Part shown: one piece after another, positions 37,331-47,576 of the stretch
How the letters are laid out: each line of letters opens with the position of its first letter
Position numbering within the stretch: position 1 is the stretch's first letter
Assembly: GCF_001638985.1 (NCBI RefSeq)
Contig: NW_017265145.1
Span: 1 to 64,000, forward strand
DNA from: Phycomyces blakesleeanus NRRL 1555(-)
Lineage: Eukaryota > Mucoromycota > Mucoromycetes > Mucorales > Phycomycetaceae
DNA length: 64,000 nucleotides
Direction: 5' to 3'
Made by a program: the position numbers and the translations under genes
The notes under the pieces: model-generated
The model's database searches: none
The model's input: only the letters and a program-made list of their open reading frames with translations
What the model was told of the DNA's origin: nothing

Positions 37331-37717
37331 TAATTTTTATAAATATAATCCAATAGACAGCTATTTTCTTTAGAGCAATAATAACAAAAATAAATTATAT
37401 GCAATAAAATGTCTATTTAATCTATATTTTAAAACAATAATTGTCATATAAGAGGGTACCAAATAAAAGTATCCAATGACGTATAAGCTTTATACAATAA
37501 ATAAAAGAAACCACGTCCAATAGAAAAGTCAATACTAAGAAAAGAATATTGCTATGTTATATAAACAACATATTAAAGAACAGAGTGCAGAAAGTCATTT
37601 ATTTTTGTTTAAACTCAACAGTGGTTTGAATGGAGAACTTGCAAAAAACCACCGGTCAAATCATCAGTCAAACCACCAGTCTAACCACCTTTTTTTTCCT
37701 GTAGTGATAGTATAGTG

Positions 37718-38938
37718 TTTGAGAAGAAGTGTCATATTTAGTGTATAGAAATAAAAAAAAAAAGAGAAAAAGCGATTTCAGAAAAATAAAAGAGAAAACA
37801 AATTTAATTTTCAGAAAATCAATTTTTGAAAAAAAGTGGTTTTATGAAAATAAAAAGAAATAAAATTAAAATTAAAATTTGAAAAATAAAGAAGGAGTTT
37901 TCAAAAAGAAAGTCTTGACTTAATGTAATATCTGTTTTACAATATTAGTTATTTTTTATAACTTGCAACTTATCAATCTGTCGCGTGTGCTATGTAGTTG
38001 TGTGTAGAAGATATACAAGAAAATATAATTGTATATAAGAAAAGGAATTGAGGGTTTGGGTTCGATATCAGATAAATTGAGGTGATAAAATAGTCTCTTT
38101 GTTATCAAATAGACCAGTTAAAGAAATTAAAAGGGAAACTAACACTAAGGTACAAGTGTAAATAATTTGAATGATTTGGAAAATAGTTAAACTAAAATAA
38201 ATGAAGTAAATAATACTAATTCTGAAGAGTTAACTATGAGAAAGAAATGTTTAATAAAGTAAAGAATTTAGCTGAAAGGAAATTTACTATAGTAAATTAA
38301 CTAAGAGATAAATAAAAGGGGAAATTAGAATAAAATAATAAAATAAAAAGGGATGATCAATCTTCTACGAAGACTTGACAGAAAAATAAATAAACAGAAG
38401 AAATTTCACAAGACAGATCAGAGATAATAGACAGTATCTTGAAAAAAACTTGTGTCAGAAAAATTTGATAGTTGTTTATTAATTGATTTTAGAGAGATAT
38501 TTATATTATTTTATGGATAAAATATATGGCAAAAATAGGCTAGATAAAACTCAATAAGATAATTGTAAATAAAATATAAAGAAAAATAACTATATAAATA
38601 TTTTGTCAGGAAAGAAGAATTAGATGAAGTTATAATATATAACTACAAGAAAAGAAAAATATTGGAAAGAAGTATGTTATAAATAAAAGGAAAAACTATT
38701 CAGTTAATAATTTTGATAAAGTAATATTTGAGAAGAAGTGTCACATTTAGTGCACAGGAATAAAATAAAAAGAAAAGAGAGAAAACAATTTTGGGAAAAA
38801 TAAAGTGGAAAGATTTTAATTTTCAGAAAATCGGTTTTTGGAAAAAGGCGATTTTGTGAAAATGGAAGAAAGAAATTAAAATTAAAATTAAAATTTTGAA
38901 AAAAAATTAAAAGAGGTTTTCAAAAGAAAGTCTGAACT
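37718..38938. mobile_element. Direct-repeat-flanked element, possible TRIM/LTR remnant
   Basis: About 205-bp direct repeats at 37718-37920 and 38727-38938 share TTTGAGAAGAAGTGTCA at one end and AAAGAAAGTCT near the other. They flank about 800 bp of AT-rich DNA with no open frame. The layout fits a miniature LTR element, but I could not confirm TG..CA ends or a target duplication. It ends about 65 bp before tRNA-Ala. Confidence 0.4.
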
Positions 38939-39002
38939 TGTAGAATTTGGTTTTTATAAAACAGCCAATGAAATTATTACATTACTTGTCAAAGCATAGT
39001 GT

Positions 39003-39074
39003 GGGGATGTGATGTAGTGGTATCATATTCGCTTTGCATGCGAAAGGCCCCGGGTTCGAACCCCGGCGTCTCCA
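39003..39074 (+). tRNA. tRNA-Ala (anticodon TGC)
   Basis: 72-nt cloverleaf. The acceptor stem GGGGATG pairs with CGTCTCC (one G-T and one T-G pair) and the discriminator is A. The anticodon stem is TTCGC/GCGAA with loop TTTGCAT, giving anticodon TGC. The T arm CCGGG-TTCGAAC-CCCGG contains a B box (GGTTCGAAC). A T4 run at 39075-39078 can terminate Pol III. Confidence 0.95.
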
Positions 39075-39078
39075 TTTT
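39075..39078 (+). terminator. Pol III terminator of tRNA-Ala
   Basis: T4 run directly after the discriminator base. Confidence 0.7.
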
Positions 39079-39102
39079 GATAATTTTTGTTGTTAGTAGG
39101 GT

Positions 39103-39464
39103 TGTCGTTCCTGATCTGGGATGGTCTTCCTTTTACTATAGCAAAGTCAAAAGGTCAAACCCACTGGGGATCGGAGAGTATATGTAAAATCGAAGAGAGG
39201 ATAAAAGGTCCTTTTTATTGATAGGAATTGAATTGTCTTATATAGTTTTTTAAACTAATACTGTGCATTATCCGCAGTAAACTATTATACTCTATTTAAT
39301 TACAAGAGAAGTCCTTTTACTGCGGTTGATGCTCAGAAGATGTTACTGTGGTTAATCTTTACAAGACATTACTGTGGTTCGTTATCTATGAGGTATCTTT
39401 GACATACAGAACTGCTGCGGTCAATTATCCCAATTTCTTGGATTCATCAAAATAATGTCTGACA
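39103..39464 (-). repeat. Solo LTR of Ty3 family B, long form (362 bp), inverted
   Basis: Begins TGTCGTTCCTGATCTGGG and ends AATAATGTCTGACA, the reverse complement of an LTR with TGTCAGACATTATTTTGATG...GGAACGACA ends. It starts 28 bp after tRNA-Ala. A 362-bp copy with the same orientation occurs at 56459-56820 near tRNA-Pro. The interior contains repeated AACCGCAGTA/ACTGCGGTT motifs. Confidence 0.8.
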
Positions 39465-39476
39465 GAATGACAACCC

Positions 39477-39787
39477 TGTCAGACATTATTTTGATGAATC
39501 CGTAAAATCTGAAGATAGTTAACCGCAGTACTTCTTTATGCACAGTAATATCTTCCTGAGTATTAACCGCAGTATAATGACTATTTCTTTAATTAAATAT
39601 AAATAATAACTACTGCGGATAATGCGTAGTATTAGTTTAGAAAACTATATAAGTCAATTCAATTCATATTAATAAAAGGTATCTTTTATCCTCTCTTTGA
39701 TTTTATGTATACTCCTTGATCCCCAGTGGGTTTGACCTTTTGACTTTGTTATAGTAAAAGGAAGACTAACCCAGATCGGGAACGACA
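39477..39787 (+). repeat. 5' LTR of Ty3 element B, short form (311 bp)
   Basis: TGTCAGACATTATTTTGATG...CGGGAACGACA, head-to-head with the inverted LTR at 39103-39464 and separated from it by 12 bp. A 311-bp copy is found at 56121-56431. Its ends match the long form while the middle differs. Confidence 0.8.
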
Positions 39788-39789
39788 AT

Positions 39790-39798
39790 TGGTAGCTG
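39790..39798 (+). promoter_or_regulatory. Primer-binding-site candidate of Ty3 element B
   Basis: TGGTAGCTG starts 2 bp after the 5' LTR. TGG at this place is the usual complement of a tRNA CCA end. Which tRNA is used cannot be told from the window. Confidence 0.55.
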
Positions 39799-39826
39799 AA
39801 GCTATTTTTCCTCCTAAAGACCTTTG

Positions 39827-40957
39827 ATGAATCCTGGTGAAAGACACCAAGAAAATTTTGACAAAAAGACACTTAGCCAGTTCGAGATTGAAGAACGAGT
39901 CCAGGAATTGTTACCCAAAGAACTAGTAAATGACTACAAGAAGAACTGGCATGTACCACATATACCTGAAGAACAGAGACTCAAGAACACTCCTGCATGA
40001 GAACAAAAGTGGTCCAAACTTGCAAAAAAACTTGCAGCAATATTAACAGGGAAAAATAAAGAACTAGAAGAGATGGCCCCACAAACTGCCACCGTAACCG
40101 CTGAAGCAATCGCAGCCGCTGTTGCAGAAGCAATGAAAGCAATCACAGCACAACAGGAGTCCCGTGCCGAACGAATCAAGCAGCCTGATTGTTTCCGAGG
40201 TGAACGCTCCGCCGCAGTAGTAGATGGCTGGCTGCGCGCAGTCGAGCGTTACACCAAGTACTACAATTTCGCCCTGACCAAAGCCTGCGACTTTGCAGTA
40301 AATCTTTTGCGCGATAGAGCTGACACATGGTGGAGACGCACGGAACTCAAAACAGACCATCCCACTACTTGGGTCGAATTTAAAGCAGCCCTCACCAGAG
40401 AATTCCGCCCAGTTTATTCCCTCCAGACCTCTAGAGATCGACTAGCACGATTACACCAGTCTGGGACTGTTGCTGAATATATCAATGCCTTCCAAGACAT
40501 TCAATTGGAATTGCCTGGAATGAACAATGAAGAGGCACTCGATAAATTTGTCCGTGGACTACACCCGTCCATCCGTGGAAATGTCCTTGCTGCCCGCCCT
40601 GTTGATGTTGACGATGCTTGTAACATCGCCTTGGCATATGCCAGTGGTCTCCAACTTGGATACCAGAACAATTATGCGTCTGTACCACCTCCGCAACAAT
40701 ACCAGCAGCAGTACCAGCCACAGTACCAACAACAGCAATATCAGTACAGTGGACCTGAGCCCATGGACCTGGACGCAATCAACAACTGTCGCAGCAACTA
40801 CCAGTCTTGCCCACCTCCAAGACGCACTAATGCTACTTGCCATTGATGTGGTGACTCCGGTCATTTCAAGAGAAATTGTAGAGACTGTCTGGCCACAATC
40901 AAGAAGTTGGACGAGGAGTGTCTTAAGAAGCAGGGTTTTTGCAAAGCACAACCGTAA
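39827..40957 (+). pseudogene. Gag of Ty3 element B
   Basis: ATG at 39827. A TGA at 39998 interrupts the frame where Arg is likely. The capsid-like region (40073-40640) has WLRAVERYTKYYNF, DTWWRRTELK and EYINAFQDIQLELPG, characteristic of Ty3 Gag. A Gln/Tyr/Pro-rich linker (about 40681-40745) precedes a zinc knuckle CH*CGDSGHFKRNC (40838-40878) in which the starred position is TGA (40844). Gag ends at TAA 40955-40957. Pol overlaps in the -1 frame. Confidence 0.8.
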
Positions 40958-43900
40958 TGGGAGGTCGGTTGTGTATAATGGAAGAAAAATCCTCCCCACA
41001 GACCAGTATTAGTAATGAGCTTACAGAACATTTAAGTAATAAAGAAACTTTTGACCAGTACAAAATTGTTACCAATGAAGAGAAAAAAGCTATTTCCAAA
41101 GAAAATTGTGATCCTTGTCTCACCACCAATCAACGTTTTTTGGAAGACCTTCACTCTGCTGTAGACACAGATTTACCATTATATGCAGCAACACTTCACA
41201 GACAACAAATCTTGATTCTCATCGACAGTGGAGCCAGTGCAAACTATGTGTCACCCCGGATTAAACACCTTGCCACAAAAGTCTCGAATATTCCTGGGCG
41301 ATCAGTTGAAACCGCTGGAGGGCATAGCATCAAAATTAACCAGAAAGCCACACTTACACTTTCTCTTAATGGTTATACTGATATTGTTGATGCTTTTATT
41401 TTCCCCACTAAATTCGATTTGATTCTCAGTTGCACATGGTTACAGACTGCTAAACCTGTTCCTGATTGGCATTGAGATAACTGGTCTTTATATCGTGATG
41501 GCCAAGAGTTTGTCCTGCGTTCCCATGGCAACCACCCCATGAAACCTCAACTTAATTACCTCATTTCTGCAAAGCAAGTCCAGAAACTCTCTTTGAGGGA
41601 GGAGGCAAAGTGTTTTTTGCTGCACATCAAGACTGAGAAAGAAGTGACTAACGATGAACAATGGATGAAATTAGTAAAATAGTTTGACAATGTGTTCCAA
41701 GACGGTTTGCCAGGGTTACCACCGAGTTGAGATGTACAACATGTAATAAACACTGAAGATGCACACCCTGTAAACAAACCACCTTTTAAGATGAGCCCCC
41801 AAGAACTTGACAAACTCAAAAAGCAACTCAAAGAACTTCTTGACCTTGGTCTCATTTGCCCTAGCTCGTCTCCATGGGGTTCTCCTATATTATTTGTAAA
41901 GAAAAAGAATGGCGAAATGTGCATGTGTGTAGACTATTGTGCTCTCAACAAAGTCACAATCCGCAATAATCATCCTTTACCAAGAATTGACAAATGCCTA
42001 GAACGATTGCGTGGAGCCAACCATTTCACCAGCCTAGATCTCAAGAGTGGCTACCATCAAGCACACATTCAAGATTCAGATGTGCCAAAAACAGCATTTA
42101 ACACCCGCTATGGTCAATACAAGTTCCTGGTCCTTCCTTTTGGTCTTACCAATGCCCCACCAACTTTTCAACATTTGATGAACAAAGTTCTGGGAGAATG
42201 TTTAGACAACTTCGCTTTGGTCTATTTGGACAATATTTTCATATTCAGTAAAACCTCAGCAGAACACGAAGAACATGTATGACATGTCTTGAACCATCTC
42301 CGTGAAGCCAAGCTGATTACCAACTTTAAAAAATGTGAATTTAACAAAAAAGAACTGACATTTCTTGGTTTCAATGTGTCTGCTCAAGATATCCTCCCAT
42401 CTCCAGAGAAAGTCAAGACCATACAAGAATGGGTTCCACCCTCTAATGTTCAAGAAGTGTGCCAATTTATTGGTTTGGCACAGCATTATTGCCGTTTTAT
42501 CCTGGGTTTTGCTGGAATCGCTGCTCCATTAACTGATCTTACCAAAGGAACAAGACCTAAACGACGACCAATTGTATGGACTGACACTTGCCAAGACAGC
42601 TTCGACATCCTTAAGGAAAAACTCAGCACTGCACCTGTACTACTTGCACCAGATATGGACAAACTATTCCGAATTGAGACAGATGCTTCCGATTTTGGTG
42701 TCGGTGCTGTATTGATGCAAGAAGATGAAGAAGGAGTCTGGAGACCACTGGCATTTGAATCCAAGAAACTTTCCAGTACTGAACGTTCCTACCCAGCCCA
42801 AGAATGTGAACTTTTAGGAATACTGCATGCACTACGTACCTGGCACTATATGATTGAAGGGAAACCATTTACTGTTTTTACTGACCACCTGCCCCTCAAG
42901 TACTTCCGTAGCCAAGTTAAACCAACCCCTCAATTAATAAGATGGATTTCCGAATTTGAGTTATATGACCCCATTATTCAATACAAATCTGGCAAAGACA
43001 ACGGTGTCCCAAATGTACTTTCTCAAATGGATGGTCCCAAATTTGATGCATCTACAATTGAGTCTATAGAGCCAGAGTATCTGTATACCATGCTCGAATC
43101 ACAGACTTCAGATTGGCCCAAATACTATGCTCGCACAGAAGATGAGTGGCCAGACAACATAAAAGAGTTGCTACACAGACAATGCAAGAAATTCGTGGTT
43201 CATGATCAGAAGGTTTTCCGCTTAGTTAAGATTGGTGACACATTTCAAGAAATCCGTTTTGCTCTGTTTACCAGGCGTGCCGATCTGGTAAACAATTTCC
43301 ACAATGGGTTTGGACATGCTGGTGAGACAACAGTTTATGACTTGATGAAGAAACGTTGGTGGTGGCCAGGAATGCGAACACAGATCCAAGAATGGCTTGC
43401 AAAGTGCCCCCAGTGTCAATTAGTGTCCAATGCCGAGCGAAATATCCACCATGCACCCATGGAACCCCTAGATATTCCCCCTCCATTTTTCCTCTGGCAT
43501 CTAGATTTCATTGGAGAGCTCCCAACAACTGTAAATGGTAACTGATGGATTCTTGTTGCAGTAGATTACGCCACCAATTGGCCAATCGCATGTGCTGTAC
43601 CTGCTGCTACTGGTGAAGCAATAGCCAATTTCCTGTATAAAGAAATTGTAATGCGTTTTGGTTGTCTCAACGAGATCCTCACTGACTGCAGCACCAATTT
43701 CATGTCACACATCCTCAGTTTTTACATTAAAAAGATTAAATTACACCACAAGTTAACATCAGCATTTCACCCTCAAACCAATGGAAAATGTAAACATTTA
43801 AATGGTATTTTAAAACAAATGCTACGAAAATATGTACATGGTGCTATTCATTGCTGGGACAAATATTTGGAAACTGCACTCTGGGCCTGCCGAATTAGGA

Positions 43901-44448
43901 TACACCAAACAACTGGTTTCAGTCTGTTCTTTCTGACCTATGGCCATGAACCTTGTATTTCAGGTGATCCTCTACGCCCATTCATGGATACCACTATTCC
44001 TGATGATCCTTCTCTTGTCTCTGATGGTGTTATCCCTTTTCTCCACAATCTGCAACAAGCCCGCATTAATGCTGATGCTCGAGTAGCCACCAATAGCCAA
44101 CAAGACAAGGAACAATGGGATTCTATTATGAAACCGCACCAATTTGCAATCAGTAAACATTTATTGCTATGGCATGAAAACAAATTTGGCTTAGAATATA
44201 ACTGGATGGGACCATACATAGTTATAGACAAGAATGCAGATAAAAATATATACAAGCTCACAACTATGGAAGGTGTCCCTTATACTTCCTGGGTTCACGC
44301 CAATCATTTAAAAATTGCAAAATCTGATGATTTTGACCATATCTGGTATCACCCAACCCCTGGCTGTGCCCAAATGCGCTGCGATTTAGCCTTGGACTCT
44401 TCTTCTGCCCTACCGTTTTCCCTTGTGGATTCTTCTGGGGTTTATTGA
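40927..44448 (+). pseudogene. Pol of Ty3 element B
   Basis: Open in the -1 frame relative to gag from 40927. The protease motif is LILIDSGASANYVSP (41215-41260). Reverse transcriptase includes [16 protein letters not shown] and [14 protein letters not shown]; the catalytic box reads YLDN (42223-42234) instead of YLDD. RNase H has IETDASDFGVGAVLMQ and TVFTDHLPLKYF. Integrase has CPQCQ, HLDFIGELP, and a third acidic block NGKCKHLNG where the usual Glu after Asn-Gly is Lys (43780-43805). Interrupting codons are TGA at 41473, 41728, 42280 and 43543 and TAG at 41680. The frame closes with TGA at 44446. All sit where Arg or Gln is expected. Confidence 0.85.
40933..40973 (+). promoter_or_regulatory. 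Predicted -1 ribosomal frameshift signal (gag/pol)
   Basis: The heptamer GGGTTTT at 40933-40939 is in the right phase (G GGT TTT in the gag frame) and fits the X XXY YYZ rule. Seven bases later CACAACCG (40947-40954) pairs perfectly with CGGTTGTG (40966-40973), an 8-bp stem with an 11-nt loop that contains the gag stop. Pol is open in the -1 frame from 40927, so the overlap is 31 nt. Slip site, spacer and stem all have the geometry of known eukaryotic -1 signals, for example GGGUUUA of yeast L-A virus. Confidence 0.75.
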
Positions 44449-44466
44449 GGACTATCAGCAGTTTTG

Positions 44467-44474
44467 GGAGGGGG
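44467..44474 (+). promoter_or_regulatory. Polypurine tract of Ty3 element B
   Basis: A purine run (GGAGGGGG) lies 3 bp before the 3' LTR start, the expected plus-strand primer. Confidence 0.65.
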
Positions 44475-44477
44475 TGA

Positions 44478-44603
44478 TGTCAGACATTATTTTGGTGAAT
44501 CCGTAAAATCTGAAGATATTACTGCGCATAAAGAAGTACTGCAGTTAACTATCTTCAGATTTTATGGATTCATTAAAATAATGTCCAACAAGGCTATCTT
44601 CTA
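44478..44603. repeat. Fold-back 3' LTR of Ty3 element B
   Basis: Starts as a normal LTR (TGTCAGACATTATTTTGGTG...AAAATCTGAAGAT, about 40 bp), then passes through a 30-35 bp loop into the inverted copy ATCTTCAGATTTTATGGATT...TAATGTCCAACA. The two arms can form a long hairpin. The remaining roughly 270 bp of LTR are missing. Confidence 0.75.
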
Positions 44604-44630
44604 TTTCACTGTAAATGTAGCCAAATTGGT

Positions 44631-44905
44631 TGTCAGAATTGACATCGTAAATAGAAATTTTTAAGTCAGATATCTAATTGGTTATTTTTATTAACATATG
44701 CCCTCAATGCTATACCAATTGGTTCCCCTTTTTGTTAATTAATACATATTATATTGACTTCCATAAATGTAAAACCAATATGTCTTAGATAAAATAATTA
44801 GATTAGATAGTTTCACTTTTAAGAAATCTGTATAAATACTCCAAGATTTATATTAATAAAAAGTATTCAATTCTTTATATTCCTATCTGTTCCTATTTAT
44901 TCACA
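44631..44905 (+). repeat. LTR-like remnant followed by a primer-site-like sequence
   Basis: Begins TGTCAGAATTGACATCG and ends TTTATTCACA, followed shortly by TTGGTAGTC (about 44915), like a tRNA primer site. An AATAAAAAG motif near the end resembles the family B LTRs. No coding part follows. The boundaries are uncertain. Confidence 0.3.
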
Positions 44906-45036
44906 ATGTTCTAGTTGGTAGTCATCTATTATCAAAACTCATACAAGTTAAAATAATAGAAAGATACACCCAGTTGAGACTTGACATGATCAAGCTTTAA
45001 TAACACAGAAGTATAGCAAATATGATAGAGAATAAA

Positions 45037-45400
45037 TGTCAAGTCCCGATCTGGTATTTCTTTTCTGGCACTTGTAACTAAGTTGCAGAATCAATACCAC
45101 TGGGGATTGTTAAGTTTTTAAGAATAGTTTTTAGATAAGAATAAAGATGCTTTTTATTAATTATATTTCTTGACTATTTATACAAAACAATATTTGATTT
45201 ATAGCTAAAAGAATAGCTACAATATTATGTCTTATATGCTTATTGTTCAGTAATATCTTCTATAAGTATATTTACTATCTTAAACATCTAAAACATATAT
45301 AAGAGACCAATCAGCAATGTCAAGATCTTTCATCCTAAAAAGTCAACTATTACTGGTTGCTTGCAATTCCCGATTTTGGTCAGCAATGTCAACTCTGACA
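45037..45400 (-). repeat. Diverged solo LTR related to family B, inverted
   Basis: Begins TGTCAAGTCCCGATCTGG, shares CACTGGGGATT and the AAAGATGCTTTTTATTAATT region with the reverse complement of the family B LTRs, and ends CAACTCTGACA. Related inverted fragments recur at about 51590-51870. Confidence 0.5.
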
Positions 45401-45645
45401 TAAAAGATGATTTTTATTATTTTGATTTGGGTTATCTTATATAGTTTTTGAAATAGATGCTCATTACCGCCCAAAAATTTATCAGCATAGAAAATATATC
45501 AGCATTGCAAGCATTCTAAAAGAGATATCATGTTTTTTATTTTTGTCTCGTTTTGGAAAAGTAAAAAGATGTGCTAAGATAACCTGCCTTCTTCCTTTTT
45601 AGTTATCTTTTCTTAAACAATAATCTTTTATTTAACATCTTCAAA

Positions 45646-47423
45646 ATGAATAATAACAACAACACTAGCACTGATTCTTCTGCCAATATTATTTGACTTC
45701 TGGCTTTTATTATTAATTCTTGCAGAAATGCAAACTTAACTAACATTGAACTCCTCTTCAAGCAAATGAGTAAATAACAATTGATTTTGCAACAATTAAT
45801 GGAACAGTTCAGACAGCAACTTCTAGATTGTATAACAAACATTATAATTGAAAGTTTGCAGTTAGTTAGTTGCAATTATTTCTTTATAGTCTATACTTGC
45901 AGACTACACTCATTTACCCTGGAACGTGGCCCTCGAGAAGTAAATCATATCAGATCAGATGTTTTCAGACAATAATGATATGTTTGCCACCCAACTTTGA
46001 CCAACAGTCTTGGGAGCAACAGCTTCCAGTTGCAATACCAAATGAGCCGTACAAACTTTGAGTTATCTCTTAACATCTTTAGCCAGTATCAGATATATGA
46101 GGCAGCTTTAAATAACAAAAGCTATCCTATTGAAATTCAAGTTGCAACAGTTCTTTGGCACTTTGCAAACACGCACTTTGGTTACTGTCTTACTGAATAG
46201 TTTCTTGGTGTCAGTGCAGGATCTTACACATGGTTTACTATGCAGTTCATTACTGTCATATCAGACTATTCTGATATGTTTGTAAACTGGGGAGTTCATG
46301 ACAGTGAAACAGCAGCAAGAAGGGTGGCTGAATTTGAGCAACCTGAAAGACGTGGTATTTGTCTACCTGGTGTCATTGAGACTATTGCTGGAAAGCTTAT
46401 TTCTATTCAAAAGCCCTATTTACACAGAAACTCCTGGGTGGATTGCCACAACAACTCTTCTATGAATCTCCTTGCTGTGTGCAATGCCAACAAGTGCTTT
46501 ATATTTGTCAGAACAGGGCAATCTGGTAATATTTTCTTCGAAAAATCTCTTATAAAGCTTTGTATTAATTTATTACTTTATAATGTGAAAAATACTTAGG
46601 CTGTGTCAACGATGCAAGACTATTCACAGATAGCTCTCTCTATATAAACATGCTTTTTGACTGAGATTACTACTTCTCCAATGATACAATCAATCTTGCA
46701 GATAATTTTTTATGTTAAAGCTTCTGTTTAACCAACATACATCTTTTAATACAATGTTCTATTAATACAGATTCTGCATTTCCAATCATAGAAAATATAC
46801 TCCCTCTATATTCCATTGCAACCGAAGACCCCAAGCAACAAGCATTCAACAAGGCGTATGCAAAAACATGCCATTACATTGAAAATGCATTTGGCTTACT
46901 TGTGCAGAAATAATGCTTTTTGTTGAGACACTTATACTTTTTGGGTATCAACAAGATGACTCTTACCATTATCACTCATTGTGCTCTTCATAACTTTTGT
47001 TTGGATAACAACAACATAGCAAGAAATATCTTGGAGGACACTCTTCGTACTTTTGAGAACCAAGTGCGTGGTTTTGATGCGTACATAAATGGAGGTGATG
47101 ATGATGACGTGGAGATAGAAGTTGAGGGTCTCGATTCATTTATGAACGAGATATCTGTGGATTTGGAGAATGCTTCATGAACGGTGAATTGTTCTATAAG
47201 ACAGCTTCAGTCTGCGCATGATCTTTCTCAAGAACACTGGAGACAGAGAAGAAAAAGAATGATGGAGGTCATGAGACCATTGATGGAGACCCAGACGAGA
47301 CAGTTTCAGGCTGACCTTTGAGAGCAGCAGAGACAGCAAAGACACTAACAAAAACAAGACAGCCAGCTGAGAGTGATCTTCAGAAGAGAGGGCAGAAGAA
47401 ATACCAATCAAAGTAATCAATAA
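45646..47423 (+). pseudogene. PIF/Harbinger (HARBI1-like) nuclease
   Basis: ATG at 45646 (MNNNNNTSTDSSAN). An intron-like gap at about 45830-45897 precedes LERGPREVNHIRSDVF. MSRTNFELSLNIF and LGVSAGSYTWFT mark the helical N-terminal region. The DDE_Tnp_4 core follows: IQKPYLHRNSWVDCHNN (46408-46458), SMNLLAVCNANKCFIFVRTG, then after a GTAATA...TTAG intron VNDARLFTDSSLY, DSAFP and CHYIENAFGLLVQ (Glu of the triad, about 46878). The C-terminus is acidic, then Gln/Arg-rich, to TAA at 47421. Stops at 45694 (TGA), 45775 (TAA), 46198 (TAG), 47178 (TGA) and others interrupt it. The enzyme cuts DNA for transposition together with a SANT/Myb partner, which is encoded convergently just downstream. Confidence 0.8.
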
Positions 47424-47576
47424 AAAACCAATTAACAAAAGATAAACAAAGGTTGTTTTTTATATTTTCAGTTTAATATTTTGTAGAACAAAGAAAAAAG
47501 ATGAATTAGCTATTGTTCTCATTATTGTTATTTTCACTGTTTCTATCTCTAGTATTAAAGAAAGGCCTAATGATGC

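Larger units (their letters stand above)
32848..37706 (-). mobile_element. CACTA-like (EnSpm) DNA transposon 2, complete ends
   Basis: The left end CACTATGGGAAAAAATGGCG (32848) and right end ...CCTTTTTTTTCCTGTAGTG (37706) are inverted. Both are flanked by the 3-bp duplication ATA (32845-32847 and 37707-37709). The 4859-bp interior holds a minus-strand transposase and a divergent plus-strand accessory gene. The right subterminal zone (37084-37330) contains tandem units with CCAATAAAA. Confidence 0.75.
39477..44603 (+). mobile_element. Ty3 element B (full internal region, aberrant 3' LTR)
   Basis: 5' LTR (39477-39787), primer-binding-like TGGTAGCTG at 39790-39798, gag and pol in different frames, purine tract GGGAGGGGG-like at 44467-44474, and a 3' LTR that stops after about 40 bp and turns into an inverted copy. 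No C-terminal chromodomain was recognised. Confidence 0.8.

Noticed and set aside
39103..39787. CRISPR-like or invertible-switch arrangement of opposed repeats
   Set aside because: The repeats are LTRs with TGT..ACA ends next to a tRNA gene in a eukaryotic genome. No spacer structure or invertase is present.
47175..47438. Minus-strand open frame rich in Leu/Ser
   Set aside because: It is antisense to the Gln/Arg-rich C-terminal region of the Harbinger nuclease.
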